Below are positions 47,718-54,624 of a stretch of 64,000 bases of DNA, one piece after another. A program made the translations under genes and the position numbers. Positions within the stretch are counted from its first letter, which is position 1. Each line of letters opens with the position of its first letter. The stretch comes from Massilia sp. ST3 (GTDB lineage Bacteria > Pseudomonadota > Gammaproteobacteria > Burkholderiales > Burkholderiaceae_D): contig NZ_JAGPWC010000005.1 in assembly GCF_018119405.1 (NCBI RefSeq), positions 1 to 64,000 on the forward strand, given 5' to 3'. Below the pieces are notes generated by a model. It saw nothing but the letters and a program-made list of their open reading frames with translations. It made no database searches and had not been told where the DNA came from.

Positions 47718-47726
47718 TTTGCACAC
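47701..47726. other. attL: left junction of the integrative element
   Basis: The 5-bp sequence TGGTG (47701-47705) is shared with the right junction. Host sequence lies to its left (cacgaga), and to its right is the element arm TATGCTAGTTTGCACAC (47710-47726), the inverted partner of the arm at attR (15 of 17 match). The predicted crossover dinucleotide is GT at 47703-47704. Confidence 0.88.
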
Positions 47727-48295
47727 CAAATCGAACCCGTCCTTTGACTTCTGGTGAAAAGGCAATGGCAGCGTTGGTGTTTGGCGGGTCAATCGACTAC
47801 GAGCGCGTACGTATTCACGCCCGTCGCTACATACCCTTACAGCCGAAGAACTGCTGCATGACGCCTAACGGCAGTATGTACTTTCACCGTTCCTGCTTCC
47901 TCCCCGACTACACGCGTGCTGATCCGCCTGTCATGCATTGGTTCATTCATGAAATGGCGCATGTTTGGCAACATCAGCTTGGATATGGGGTGCGCTTTCG
48001 GGGTGCTGTGCGTATTGGGCTGTCATACGATTACGAGCTAGCACCGGGTAAGACACTGGCGGACTACAACATGGAAGCGCAAGGCGATTTGCTGGCAGAT
48101 TACTTCGCACTCAAACACTTGCACATGCCGGTAGCCATGCGCCAGCAACGCTATGCAGGCAGTCTGCCGCTGTACGAAGAAGTATTGGCCGATTTCCTTG
48201 CCGATCCCGCCAGCGTGGCGAATCTCCCCCGCGATTGGGGCCGGAGCCTGCTGCACATGAAGCGGTTAGCGAAGGGCAGGGTCCAGTCCGAATAG
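47711..48295 (+). CDS. Element-borne intact HExxH metallopeptidase-like protein
   Basis: A 194-residue homologue of the interrupted host gene, collinear along the whole length and roughly two-thirds identical by eye. It has the complete zinc motif HEMAHVWQHQ (about residues 80-89) and a downstream acidic segment YNMEAQGDLLADYF that could hold the third ligand. It is the first gene of the element: its ATG overlaps the stop codon of the truncated host fragment (ATGCTAG) and no ribosome site of its own is visible, so reinitiation from host translation is likely. At the position of the host crossover site (atgGTgcac) it reads atgGCgcat, changing Val to Ala and removing the GT core. Function of the family is unknown. 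Confidence 0.85.
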   Translation: MLVCTPNRTRPLTSGEKAMAALVFGGSIDYERVRIHARRYIPLQPKNCCMTPNGSMYFHRSCFLPDYTRADPPVMHWFIHEMAHVWQHQLGYGVRFRGAVRIGLSYDYELAPGKTLADYNMEAQGDLLADYFALKHLHMPVAMRQQRYAGSLPLYEEVLADFLADPASVANLPRDWGRSLLHMKRLAKGRVQSE

Positions 48296-48339
48296 GCGTT
48301 ATCATTCTTGGAATCACGTTCACATTCCACAGAATCAGT

Positions 48340-49380
48340 ATGCAAAAATACAATAGTACGTTGTCGATACCGAAGATGGACTGCCCTTCGGAAGAACGAC
48401 TTATCCGCATGGCGCTTGATGGTAGGGGCGAAGTGGAGTCCCTTTCCTTCGACTTGCAGAATCGTGAACTTCGCGTGGTGCATGGGGGCGACGTTGCACC
48501 GCTGGTTAGCCTGCTGGAACCGTTGGGGCTGGGCACGAAAGTAAAGCAGTCCGAACCCTTAGCCGCTACTGCGCAGGGCTTCCGAACCGTGTTCGCTGTC
48601 CCGAAGATGGATTGCCCATCTGAAGAACGAATGATCCGCATGGCGTTGGCAGATGTGGAAGGCGTTCAGGCGTTGTCGTTCGACTTGCCTAGGCGTGAGC
48701 TAGCTGTAGTTCACCGTGCCAGTGTCGAGCCTATCCTTTCCCGTCTTGTACCGCTGGGGCTGGGTGCTACCGTAGCTGAATCATCCCCAGTAGCTGTAGA
48801 AGCTAATGCCAGTGTCGGTGGTGGCGTCGATGATGCGGCAGAAGCGAAGACCCTACGCTTGCTGCTGGCGATTAACGCTGTCATGTTCGTGTTTGAACTG
48901 GCGTTGGGCCTGTGGGCGAAGTCGGCAGGATTGGTAGCTGACTCGCTGGATATGTTCGCTGACGCTGCGGTGTACGGGCTTGCCCTGTACGCTGTCGGCA
49001 AGGCTGTAGCGATGAAAAAGCGTGCTGCGCACGTGGCTGGCTGGCTTCAGCTTGTGTTGGCCCTTGGGGCGTTGGCTGAAGTTGTTCGCCGGTTCATCGT
49101 CGGCAGCGAGCCTGAATCCGGGATGATGATGGGGGTAGCGTTAGTGGCGCTGGTTGCCAATGTCGCGTGCCTTGTACTGATTTCGGGTAAGCGTGAAAGT
49201 GGCGTGCACATGAAGGCCAGCTACATCTTCTCGGCCAACGATGTCATTGCGAACATCGGCGTTATCGCCGCTGGTGCGTTGGTAGCGTGGACTGGCTCGC
49301 CATACCCAGACCTTGTTATTGGTACGGTGATTGGCGTTGTAGTGCTGAACGGGGCACGCCGGATTTTGAGGCTGGGCTGA
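48340..49380 (+). CDS. CDF-family metal transporter with two HMA-like N-terminal domains
   Basis: A 346-residue protein. Two tandem N-terminal units (about 5-70 and 80-145) each contain PKMDCPSEERxIRMAL and RELxVVH, resembling a ferredoxin-like HMA metal-binding domain in which the second Cys of CxxC is replaced (DCPSEE). The rest (about 165-346) is a six-helix cation diffusion facilitator; TM2 reads ADSLDMFADAA, keeping acidic metal ligands, and a later helix SANDVIANIG. It would export a divalent or monovalent metal to the periplasm. The start at 48340 leaves 44 bp after the metallopeptidase gene. Likely the element's cargo. The metal cannot be assigned. Confidence 0.82.
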   Translation: MQKYNSTLSIPKMDCPSEERLIRMALDGRGEVESLSFDLQNRELRVVHGGDVAPLVSLLEPLGLGTKVKQSEPLAATAQGFRTVFAVPKMDCPSEERMIRMALADVEGVQALSFDLPRRELAVVHRASVEPILSRLVPLGLGATVAESSPVAVEANASVGGGVDDAAEAKTLRLLLAINAVMFVFELALGLWAKSAGLVADSLDMFADAAVYGLALYAVGKAVAMKKRAAHVAGWLQLVLALGALAEVVRRFIVGSEPESGMMMGVALVALVANVACLVLISGKRESGVHMKASYIFSANDVIANIGVIAAGALVAWTGSPYPDLVIGTVIGVVVLNGARRILRLG

Positions 49381-49726
49381 TCCGTTGCACTGTGCTGATG
49401 TTGTAGAAATGATAAGGCCTTTTCGGGTGGCTGATTTTTGCAAAAAATTAAAATCCGGATAAGCCTTTTCCTAAAGCACCCCCCCTCTGTTTCCAGAAAT
49501 ATATGACGGGGCCAGTTCGGAAAGTCCACGCGAGCGAGTGCCCGAGTGAACACCGTATTTTCTTTGAATGAAGGGGGCCTGTTCTGGTAGCCAAATATGG
49601 ATTGGCCTAGGAAGGCTCAGCAAGACCCACGGAGGGGGGGCTAGGAGGGGCTATCGTGAAGCGGGTAAGGGGTAAGTGACCCCAGCAGGGAAGACGGCTG
49701 TAATCGCTTCCTATGGGCTGCTGGGT
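49381..49726. other. Non-coding stretch in the element
   Basis: 346 bp between the convergent CDF transporter and resolvase genes. It has a few homopolymeric tracts (C8, G7, A6) and a short TTTTTGCAAAAAA dyad at about 49435-49448 that could act as a terminator for the transporter gene. No coding region is convincing in either strand. Confidence 0.5.
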
Positions 49727-50305
49727 TTACGCTGCTGCTTTCTCTGTGACGATGCCCAGCACCGTTGCACGGCTTACGCCATAGTCACGGGCAAGGCTGC
49801 TGACCGATGCACCGCTAGCGTACGCTGCCTTCATGGCTTCCCGCTGTTCTGGGGTCGTCTTCGGAGTGCGGCCCAGTGTCTTACCCTCTGCCTTAGCACG
49901 CTCTAACCCGGCGTGTGTACGCTCCACCAGCAAGTCTCTTTCCATTTCGGCCACAGCGGCTAGCATGGTCATCATCATCTTGCCTGCTGGGCTGGTCAGG
50001 TCGAGTTTGCCGAGTTGAAGCACGATGACTTCAATCTTGCGTTCTTTCAGCAGCTTGACGGTTGCGCCTACGTCCTGCGCATCGCGGCCAAGCCTGTCGA
50101 TCTTAGACACTACCAGCTTTTCACCGTCCCGCATTTGGCCGAGCATCTTAGCGAACTGCGGACGCTGCATTGCCGACACTTTGCCCGACACTCCTTCGTC
50201 AGCGTACCAGTAATCGACAGCGTAGCCCTGTCCTTCAATTTCAAGCCGTTGGTTCTCGGTGGTCTGGTCTGATCGGCTGACCCTTCCGTATCCGAACGTT
50301 GCCAT
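49727..50305 (-). CDS. Small serine recombinase (resolvase/invertase family)
   Basis: A 192-residue Tn3-resolvase/Hin-type recombinase. Catalytic Ser10 is in FGYGRVSRSDQTTENQ, with the conserved SKIDRLGRD and TSPAGKMMMTMLAAVAEMERDLLVERT segments, and a C-terminal helix-turn-helix (SVSSLARDYGVSRATVLGIV). It would resolve dimers or cointegrates of the circular form, or invert a DNA segment. An inverted repeat at 50352-50385, directly upstream, is a candidate res subsite or operator. It is separate in size and domain plan from the integrase at the element's end. Confidence 0.92.
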   Translation of the reverse strand: MATFGYGRVSRSDQTTENQRLEIEGQGYAVDYWYADEGVSGKVSAMQRPQFAKMLGQMRDGEKLVVSKIDRLGRDAQDVGATVKLLKERKIEVIVLQLGKLDLTSPAGKMMMTMLAAVAEMERDLLVERTHAGLERAKAEGKTLGRTPKTTPEQREAMKAAYASGASVSSLARDYGVSRATVLGIVTEKAAA

Positions 50306-50334
50306 GTTGTCTTTCCTTCCCTGTTATCAATGGG

Positions 50335-50385
50335 TGTTAGAATATGCTGATCTGTTAGAAAGTGCAAGCCCTAATTTTCTAACAG
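50335..50385. promoter_or_regulatory. Inverted repeat upstream of resolvase (res-like or operator)
   Basis: CTGTTAGAAA and TTTCTAACAG form perfect 10-bp arms 14 bases apart (50352-50385), and a third copy of the half-site TGTTAGAA lies at 50335. Resolvase binding sites have this plan (paired 12-bp arms, total 28-34 bp) and lie upstream of the resolvase gene. Confidence 0.5.
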
Positions 50386-50399
50386 GGTCTATTGTTGAG

Positions 50400-51365
50400 T
50401 TAGTGGGGTGTTGGAAATCGGTCGATTGTTGGCACTGCCAACTTTGCAACTCTGCTGGATTGCCTGCCCTTCGCTAGCTGGGCATCTGCTTCGGTATAGC
50501 TGACCATCGGCGGGGCAGGGTGCGCTTCTACGTACCCGGCAAACTGAAAGGTATGCTCTAGGTCGTGTTTGATCGCTAGCACGCTCTTGTGAATGCCCTT
50601 GCTGCCCAAGTAGGCTTGAATCTCGACCGGGTTGTAGCCACGGTCTACGCACGTTTCGTAGTGCGCCCCAAGGTAGGCGAATGCCGATGGGATTAGGTTC
50701 GTTACGTTCATATCGTTTCCTTCGTTCGTTGTCGTGTTTGGTTCCGGCGCTTCCACGGCCTGCGCTTCGCTTACCTGTTCGGCTGGCTGGGCTTCTGCCT
50801 TCGGTGCCCGGTCGCGGGTGCTGTAGTAGATGCGTTTCATGCTGTCGTCTTTCTGATCCTTCTTGAAAAGGTAAGAAATGCGAATCAGGGCGTCTTCCAG
50901 CTTCGGGCCGCTCTTGCTGACGTAGGCGTACAGCGGCATCTTCCCCAGCTTGTTCCCGCCTACGCGGTGCATATCGTTCTGGGGTTCGGCAATGTGTACC
51001 TTGACGCCGAAGCGCCTTAGCATCGTCTTCAATGGGCCGTCTTCGGCTGGGTTAAGCCAGTGGTCTACCTTGCCGTACTCGGCTTCCACCAGCACCATGA
51101 AGTGAAAGTGCAACCCCTTGTCTTCGCTGACTTCCCAGCAGCCTTTCCCGGTGCATGGAATGTTGTTATCGCGTAGCAGTCGGGCGATACCGTCAGCAGC
51201 CTTGTTGTAGGCTTTCGGGTCGGTGGAGCCTTTCAGGATGAAGTGATAAAGCCTTGTCTTTTTATATTTACATTCAAGGATCATCTTCTTCGCTGCCCTG
51301 TAACGTGCTGGGCTGTGCATCCCACCCCTTGCTAGGGTGACGCTGGTTTCTACTTTCTTGGTCAT
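50400..51365 (-). CDS. HUH-type replication-initiation-like protein
   Basis: A 321-residue protein. The N-terminal half (about 35-175) has DKGLHFHFMVLVEA (HFH at 86-88, the HUH metal-binding motif) and candidate nucleophile tyrosines at 146, 148 and 165 (MPLYAYVSKSG, RISYLF), resembling rolling-circle Rep and inovirus-type Gp2/YagK-YfjJ proteins. An acidic Pro/Ala/Glu linker (about 186-217) joins it to a second domain. An internal ATG at 50711 with AAGGAA upstream could produce the C-terminal 103 residues separately. It probably nicks an origin in the excised circle, perhaps at the hairpins just upstream. Family assignment is from motifs only. Confidence 0.6.
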   Translation of the reverse strand: MTKKVETSVTLARGGMHSPARYRAAKKMILECKYKKTRLYHFILKGSTDPKAYNKAADGIARLLRDNNIPCTGKGCWEVSEDKGLHFHFMVLVEAEYGKVDHWLNPAEDGPLKTMLRRFGVKVHIAEPQNDMHRVGGNKLGKMPLYAYVSKSGPKLEDALIRISYLFKKDQKDDSMKRIYYSTRDRAPKAEAQPAEQVSEAQAVEAPEPNTTTNEGNDMNVTNLIPSAFAYLGAHYETCVDRGYNPVEIQAYLGSKGIHKSVLAIKHDLEHTFQFAGYVEAHPAPPMVSYTEADAQLAKGRQSSRVAKLAVPTIDRFPTPH

Positions 51366-51455
51366 GCTGGTTCCTTTGCTGTTCGTTACTGCCCAGCAGG
51401 TCTACCAGCGGGGTATAACTTGGTTATCTACTTTAGTTACTTACATAAAGCACGG

Positions 51456-51474
51456 CCGATCTGGGCAAGATCGG
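51456..51474. other. Hairpin in candidate replication origin
   Basis: CCGATCT, GGGCA, AGATCGG, about 90 bp upstream of the Rep-like gene. The whole gap 51366-51763 is free of convincing genes. It also contains GCGTGTCCG and CGGACACGC arms (51568-51576 and 51646-51654) enclosing about 70 bp, and TTGACG/TATGAT promoter-like elements toward the Rep gene. A double-strand origin is plausible. Confidence 0.4.
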
Positions 51475-51763
51475 TACGTATAAGCCCTTTAAAATCAAGG
51501 ACTTACATAGGAAGTTAACTTTCTATTGATTTACCGTCAAAGACGGTGCTATCATAGCGAAAAGAAGCGTGTCCGCAGAAACCATAATTGATCGAGTTCG
51601 ACTGTTCGTTCAGCTTGCAATTGTTCAGTTGTGGAGTTGACGCTACGGACACGCTAAACGCATTAAAACGCGCTAGACGCGATTTGATGAGCTTGGGTAC
51701 GCCTACCCCTTACCTTTGCTCTACGGACGCTTCTAGGGGCCTTAAAAGCCTTCCTATGGGCTT

Positions 51764-51916
51764 TTACTTCTTGTTGCTGGGCTGCCTCCCATACTTCGCC
51801 ATTAGTTCGGCCAGCTTTGCTGAGCTTACCCGGCTGCTTTGCTTGCCAACGATCTTTTCCGGCTTCTTGCTGGTGCTGGCAATCGGAAGTGCGTACGTTA
51901 CCTTTAGCGCCTTCAT
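51764..51916 (-). CDS. Small basic 50-aa protein
   Basis: Fifty residues beginning MKALKVTYALPIASTSKK, very basic (11 Lys, 2 Arg), ending YGRQPSNKK. Its ATG overlaps the stop codon of the upstream coiled-coil gene (ATGA), which supports its reality despite the small size. It contains GKQSSRV-SS-AKLA, nearly the same as GRQSSRV-AKLA at the C terminus of the Rep-like protein encoded next. An inverted repeat AAAAGCC/GGCTTTT (51744-51765) ends the gene and may terminate transcription. No known family recognised. Confidence 0.65.
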   Translation of the reverse strand: MKALKVTYALPIASTSKKPEKIVGKQSSRVSSAKLAELMAKYGRQPSNKK

Positions 51917-52365
51917 TGTGCGGCTTTCCGTAGAGCGGCTAGGGCTGCTTCAGCGGCTGCGATTGCGGCTGCTGCTTCGGCCTTCTTGGCTGCGGCTGCT
52001 TGGTCTTCTAGCAACTGCTTGGCTGCTGCTGCAACGCGCTTGTCGAACTCCCGCTGTTCTTCGGCCTGCGCCTGCTGGATGGTCTCGGTTGCGCCTTTAA
52101 TGGCGTGTTCCTCGGGCGTTCCAAGAATCATGTGCAGGAAGGCTAGCCCGGTGCTGGGGAAGACTTCGGCGTGGCGGTCGGGATTGTAAATATAGCCGTT
52201 GCGGGCTAGCACAACCGACTGTTGGAAGACGGTCGAGGCTAGGCCGGAAAGGGTAACTTCACGCGGTAGCTGTCCAAGAACAAGCACGGTTGGTGCTGGG
52301 CTAACTGGCTCGATGTCGGTTGTAATGGTTGCTGCTGGTGCTGCTTTTACTGCTTTCGTAGTCAT
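51913..52365 (-). CDS. Hypothetical protein with Ala-rich coiled-coil C terminus
   Basis: A 150-residue protein. Residues 1-25 are Thr/Ala/Pro-rich, 25-90 form a compact part (VLVLGQLPREVTLSGLASTVFQQSVVLARNGYIYNPDRHAEVFPSTG in outline), and 95-150 are an Ala/Glu/Lys-rich helix with coiled-coil periodicity. I do not recognise a family. It lies 15 bp after the 70-aa gene and overlaps the 50-aa gene (ATGA), so the three form an operon from the consensus promoter at 52696-52724. Role in control or maintenance of the element is a guess. Confidence 0.7.
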   Translation of the reverse strand: MTTKAVKAAPAATITTDIEPVSPAPTVLVLGQLPREVTLSGLASTVFQQSVVLARNGYIYNPDRHAEVFPSTGLAFLHMILGTPEEHAIKGATETIQQAQAEEQREFDKRVAAAAKQLLEDQAAAAKKAEAAAAIAAAEAALAALRKAAQ

Positions 52366-52380
52366 GTTGACTCCTTTATA

Positions 52381-52593
52381 TCAAATGTTGTTATTGCGAA
52401 TGAACGAAGCCAAATTTTGGCGTGTCCAGACTCGCCCAGCCGGGGTAGTCAGGTTCTTCGCGTTTAGCTTTGCTGCAACTTCACGAAGCGTGATAGTGCG
52501 GCGGTGAAGCTTGATCGTCGTTGTGACAGCTTCGTAGTATTCGGGCAGGCGCAGCTTGGCCGCAAAGCCCGGTGGAGCTTTGTAAGCGTCCAT
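52381..52593 (-). CDS. 70-aa protein resembling a recombinase DNA-binding domain
   Basis: The sequence ITLREVAAKLNAKNLTTPAG-RVWTRQNLASFIRNN follows the pattern of the Recombinase domain of large serine integrases, including the one in this element (MIARILNEEGIPAFKTKEGWGASTINQILNN). A strong ribosome site (AGGAGG) precedes the ATG. It could be a transcriptional repressor, a recombination directionality factor or a decoy that binds att half-sites. First gene of a three-gene operon driven by a consensus sigma-70 promoter. Confidence 0.65.
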   Translation of the reverse strand: MDAYKAPPGFAAKLRLPEYYEAVTTTIKLHRRTITLREVAAKLNAKNLTTPAGRVWTRQNLASFIRNNNI

Positions 52594-52695
52594 GGTCGTA
52601 CCTCCTGTTAGGGAAAGCGTGTTTATCGGATGGGATTGCCGTCACCAAGAATGCAGACTGCGGAAAAGACGGTGCCTGCGGCGGTGAACGGGTAA

Positions 52696-52724
52696 AGTAT
52701 AGCACAGATGTGTCCGCCTGTCAA
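52696..52724 (-). promoter_or_regulatory. Consensus sigma-70 promoter of the element's small-gene operon
   Basis: Minus strand TTGACA, 17 bases, TATACT; about 100 bp upstream of the 70-aa gene. A TTGCC-ATGAG-GGCAA dyad at 52731-52745 just upstream is a possible operator. The rest of the gap 52594-52921 (328 bp) has no recognisable gene; it separates the operon from the integrase's 3' end. Confidence 0.8.
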
Positions 52725-52921
52725 GACCTGTTGCCATGAGGGCAATAGTCATGCAGATCGGCTGCGGAATTATGACATCCCAGGACATATAAAGACACAC
52801 TATCTTCGTAGTGCGGGTCGGGCGGGAATGGCCGCAATTTCCACGTATTTATTTAAAAGGGAACGCGGCCATTTTCTAAACTAGAACGGCTATTGGCTGT
52901 TGATGCCAGTGGTTATCACAG

Positions 52922-54598
52922 TCAGTACCCATCCCTTACATCGTGGCCTTCGCTTTCAAACTCGGCGTCTGGTTCCTCGTATGCGTTGCGGTCCACAACA
53001 AAATAAGGTGTGAATGTTCCTTCTTGTCTTTGAATTACACCGCTTAACTCGGAATTTCCGGGCTGGTAATAATAGCCCGTTCCATGGTCTACAATTTCAA
53101 ACACTGGCTCACCGTCTTTGAACACGCGATACCGATTTTCAGCCGTGTCAATATCGACCTGTACCGTTAGCCGTTTAAGAATACTATTAGCCCTTGACCG
53201 TCCGGGGAATGAATGTAAGTCGAGCTTGGCAAAGAATTCTTCCTTGTCAATAATCTGGTCTGCTGCAAGGTCAGACGTTAATGTTTGTTCCTGCTTCACC
53301 AGAGCCTCTATAACGGCTTCCGTTTCGATAACTAGGTCCAGCACTGTCAAAGATCGTTTGGCGGCGTAATCACGCTTAAAATCGGCCAGCTTCGCACGCT
53401 CTGCGACTAGCTGCCCGGTAACTACTTCCAACTTGGTGTTAATTGCGTTGGCGCTGCTTTTCACCAAAGCTAGAACATTTAGTTTTGCTAATATCTGCTT
53501 GAACACTTGTTCGGTTCTAGCTACCGCAATACTTCCGGCTGTACATTTACCCTTTTTAGCGTTATAGCATCGCATCCATCGTGCGGGGCTTTCGCCTTCC
53601 TTCGGCTTCCTGCCGTTGCCGTAAGAGTGCAGGGGGCTTCCACATAGAGCACAGCGGGCGATTCCCTGCCATATCTGGTAGTCTGGTGTCTGCTTGCGGG
53701 CCTTGGCTGCGTCCCGGCTTGTTACAGCGGCTCTAGCTCGCTCGAAGGTATCCCGGTCAATGATCGCGGGATAATAGTTCGGGTTCGGTTCCCCGCGTGG
53801 CACTCGTTTGCCGTTTTCGTCTTTTGTGTGCGGCTGGTAGATTCCTAGTACAGCTTTGTTGTTTAATATCTGATTAATGGTGCTGGCTCCCCAGCCTTCT
53901 TTCGTCTTGAATGCTGGAATACCTTCTTCATTAAGGATGCGGGCAATCATGTTACGCCCATAACCGTCAAGCGTGAGTTGGAATATCCGCTTAACTATGT
54001 GTTGCAAGTCATTGCGGATAAAGCCGGTTGGTTTCTTGTCGGTGCCGTTGGTGTATTCAAGGTCTAGCCATGCGGGCTTAGTCTTGCCAAGTGGGACGCC
54101 TTCAAGTGCCTGTTCCTGTTTCTGCTGCCAGCGAGCCGATACACGCTCTGCTTTCCATTTCGATTCCCGGTGACTCCTGCTCATTTCAAGGATAGATTGA
54201 AACAAGTCCATTTCGTCATAATTACGCGAATAGGTCTTGTTACTGTGCAGGGTGTGGATATTAACGCCGGCATTTAATATATCCATAAACCGGGGTAACG
54301 ATGTGCGCACATGCTCCCGGCTGAGTCGGTCCAGCGATTCGATAATAAGAGTTGAGCCGGGCGGAATGCTTCCGTCCTTTACGTTGGACAGGAAGCGGGA
54401 TAATTCGGTGTCGTCATCGCGTAGCTTGCCGGAATAGCCAGATATGCCCTTATCGAAGTACATATAGTCGGCGTCTGACACTAGCTCAAGGTCGTTTGCC
54501 TTGCAGTAAGCGAGGGTATCCCGTAGCTGGCGTTCGTAGCTGTCGCCCTTGGCCTGCTGGGGGTCAGAATAACGGATGTATGAGTAAGCTTTGTTCAT
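52922..54598 (-). CDS. Large serine recombinase (integrase)
   Basis: A 558-residue integrase. Catalytic Ser11 is in YSYIRYSDPQQAKGDSYERQ, with DRLSREH and the Arg-rich active-site segments in the resolvase domain (1-150). The Recombinase domain spans about 190-290, the zinc ribbon has Cys 316, 319, 344 and 352, and a coiled coil (about 380-445) precedes a C-terminal domain. Its ATG is 24 bp from the crossover site, the usual int-attP arrangement. It should integrate the element at the attB site in the HExxH-encoding codons. Its promoter is not obvious and must lie in attP or in flanking DNA. Confidence 0.95.
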   Translation of the reverse strand: MNKAYSYIRYSDPQQAKGDSYERQLRDTLAYCKANDLELVSDADYMYFDKGISGYSGKLRDDDTELSRFLSNVKDGSIPPGSTLIIESLDRLSREHVRTSLPRFMDILNAGVNIHTLHSNKTYSRNYDEMDLFQSILEMSRSHRESKWKAERVSARWQQKQEQALEGVPLGKTKPAWLDLEYTNGTDKKPTGFIRNDLQHIVKRIFQLTLDGYGRNMIARILNEEGIPAFKTKEGWGASTINQILNNKAVLGIYQPHTKDENGKRVPRGEPNPNYYPAIIDRDTFERARAAVTSRDAAKARKQTPDYQIWQGIARCALCGSPLHSYGNGRKPKEGESPARWMRCYNAKKGKCTAGSIAVARTEQVFKQILAKLNVLALVKSSANAINTKLEVVTGQLVAERAKLADFKRDYAAKRSLTVLDLVIETEAVIEALVKQEQTLTSDLAADQIIDKEEFFAKLDLHSFPGRSRANSILKRLTVQVDIDTAENRYRVFKDGEPVFEIVDHGTGYYYQPGNSELSGVIQRQEGTFTPYFVVDRNAYEEPDAEFESEGHDVRDGY

Positions 54599-54599
54599 G

Positions 54600-54624
54600 G
54601 TGTGCAGACTATCATACCTTGGTG
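54600..54624. other. attR: right junction of the integrative element
   Basis: Element arm GTGTGCAGACTATCATA (54600-54616), then CCTTGGTG; the TGGTG at 54620-54624 repeats that of attL. To the right, host codons resume with cacgtgtgg. Joining the arms of attL and attR gives a 46-bp near-palindromic attP with GT exactly at its centre. Confidence 0.88.

Larger units (their letters stand above)
47703..54622. mobile_element. 6.9-kb serine-integrase element in a metallopeptidase gene
   Basis: Unit length 6919 bp, bounded by TGGTG direct repeats. GC content is visibly lower than in the flanks and codon use differs. Contents from left: intact copy of the interrupted host gene (+), CDF transporter with HMA-like domains (+), small serine resolvase (-), HUH Rep-like protein (-), a likely origin region, 50-aa gene, coiled-coil protein, HTH-like 70-aa protein (all -), and the large serine integrase (-) whose ATG is 24 bp from the crossover. 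There are no conjugation genes, capsid genes or transposases. The two halves of the target gene rejoin in frame when the element is removed in silico, which is the strongest evidence for its exact borders. Confidence 0.92.

Noticed and set aside
51588..52100. A 170-codon plus-strand frame with hydrophobic stretches inside the element
   Set aside because: Its second half is antisense to the Ala-rich coiled coil and its hydrophobicity arises from Lys/Glu/Ala codons read backwards; minus-strand genes here are linked by ATGA overlap and ribosome sites.
47701..54624. Integration next to a tRNA gene
   Set aside because: No tRNA structure is present at either end; the target is a protein-coding gene.
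54598..54624. An integrase promoter formed across attP (TATGAT in the right arm)
   Set aside because: A -10-like TATGAT exists, but no acceptable -35 is found at the right distance in either the integrated or the circular form.
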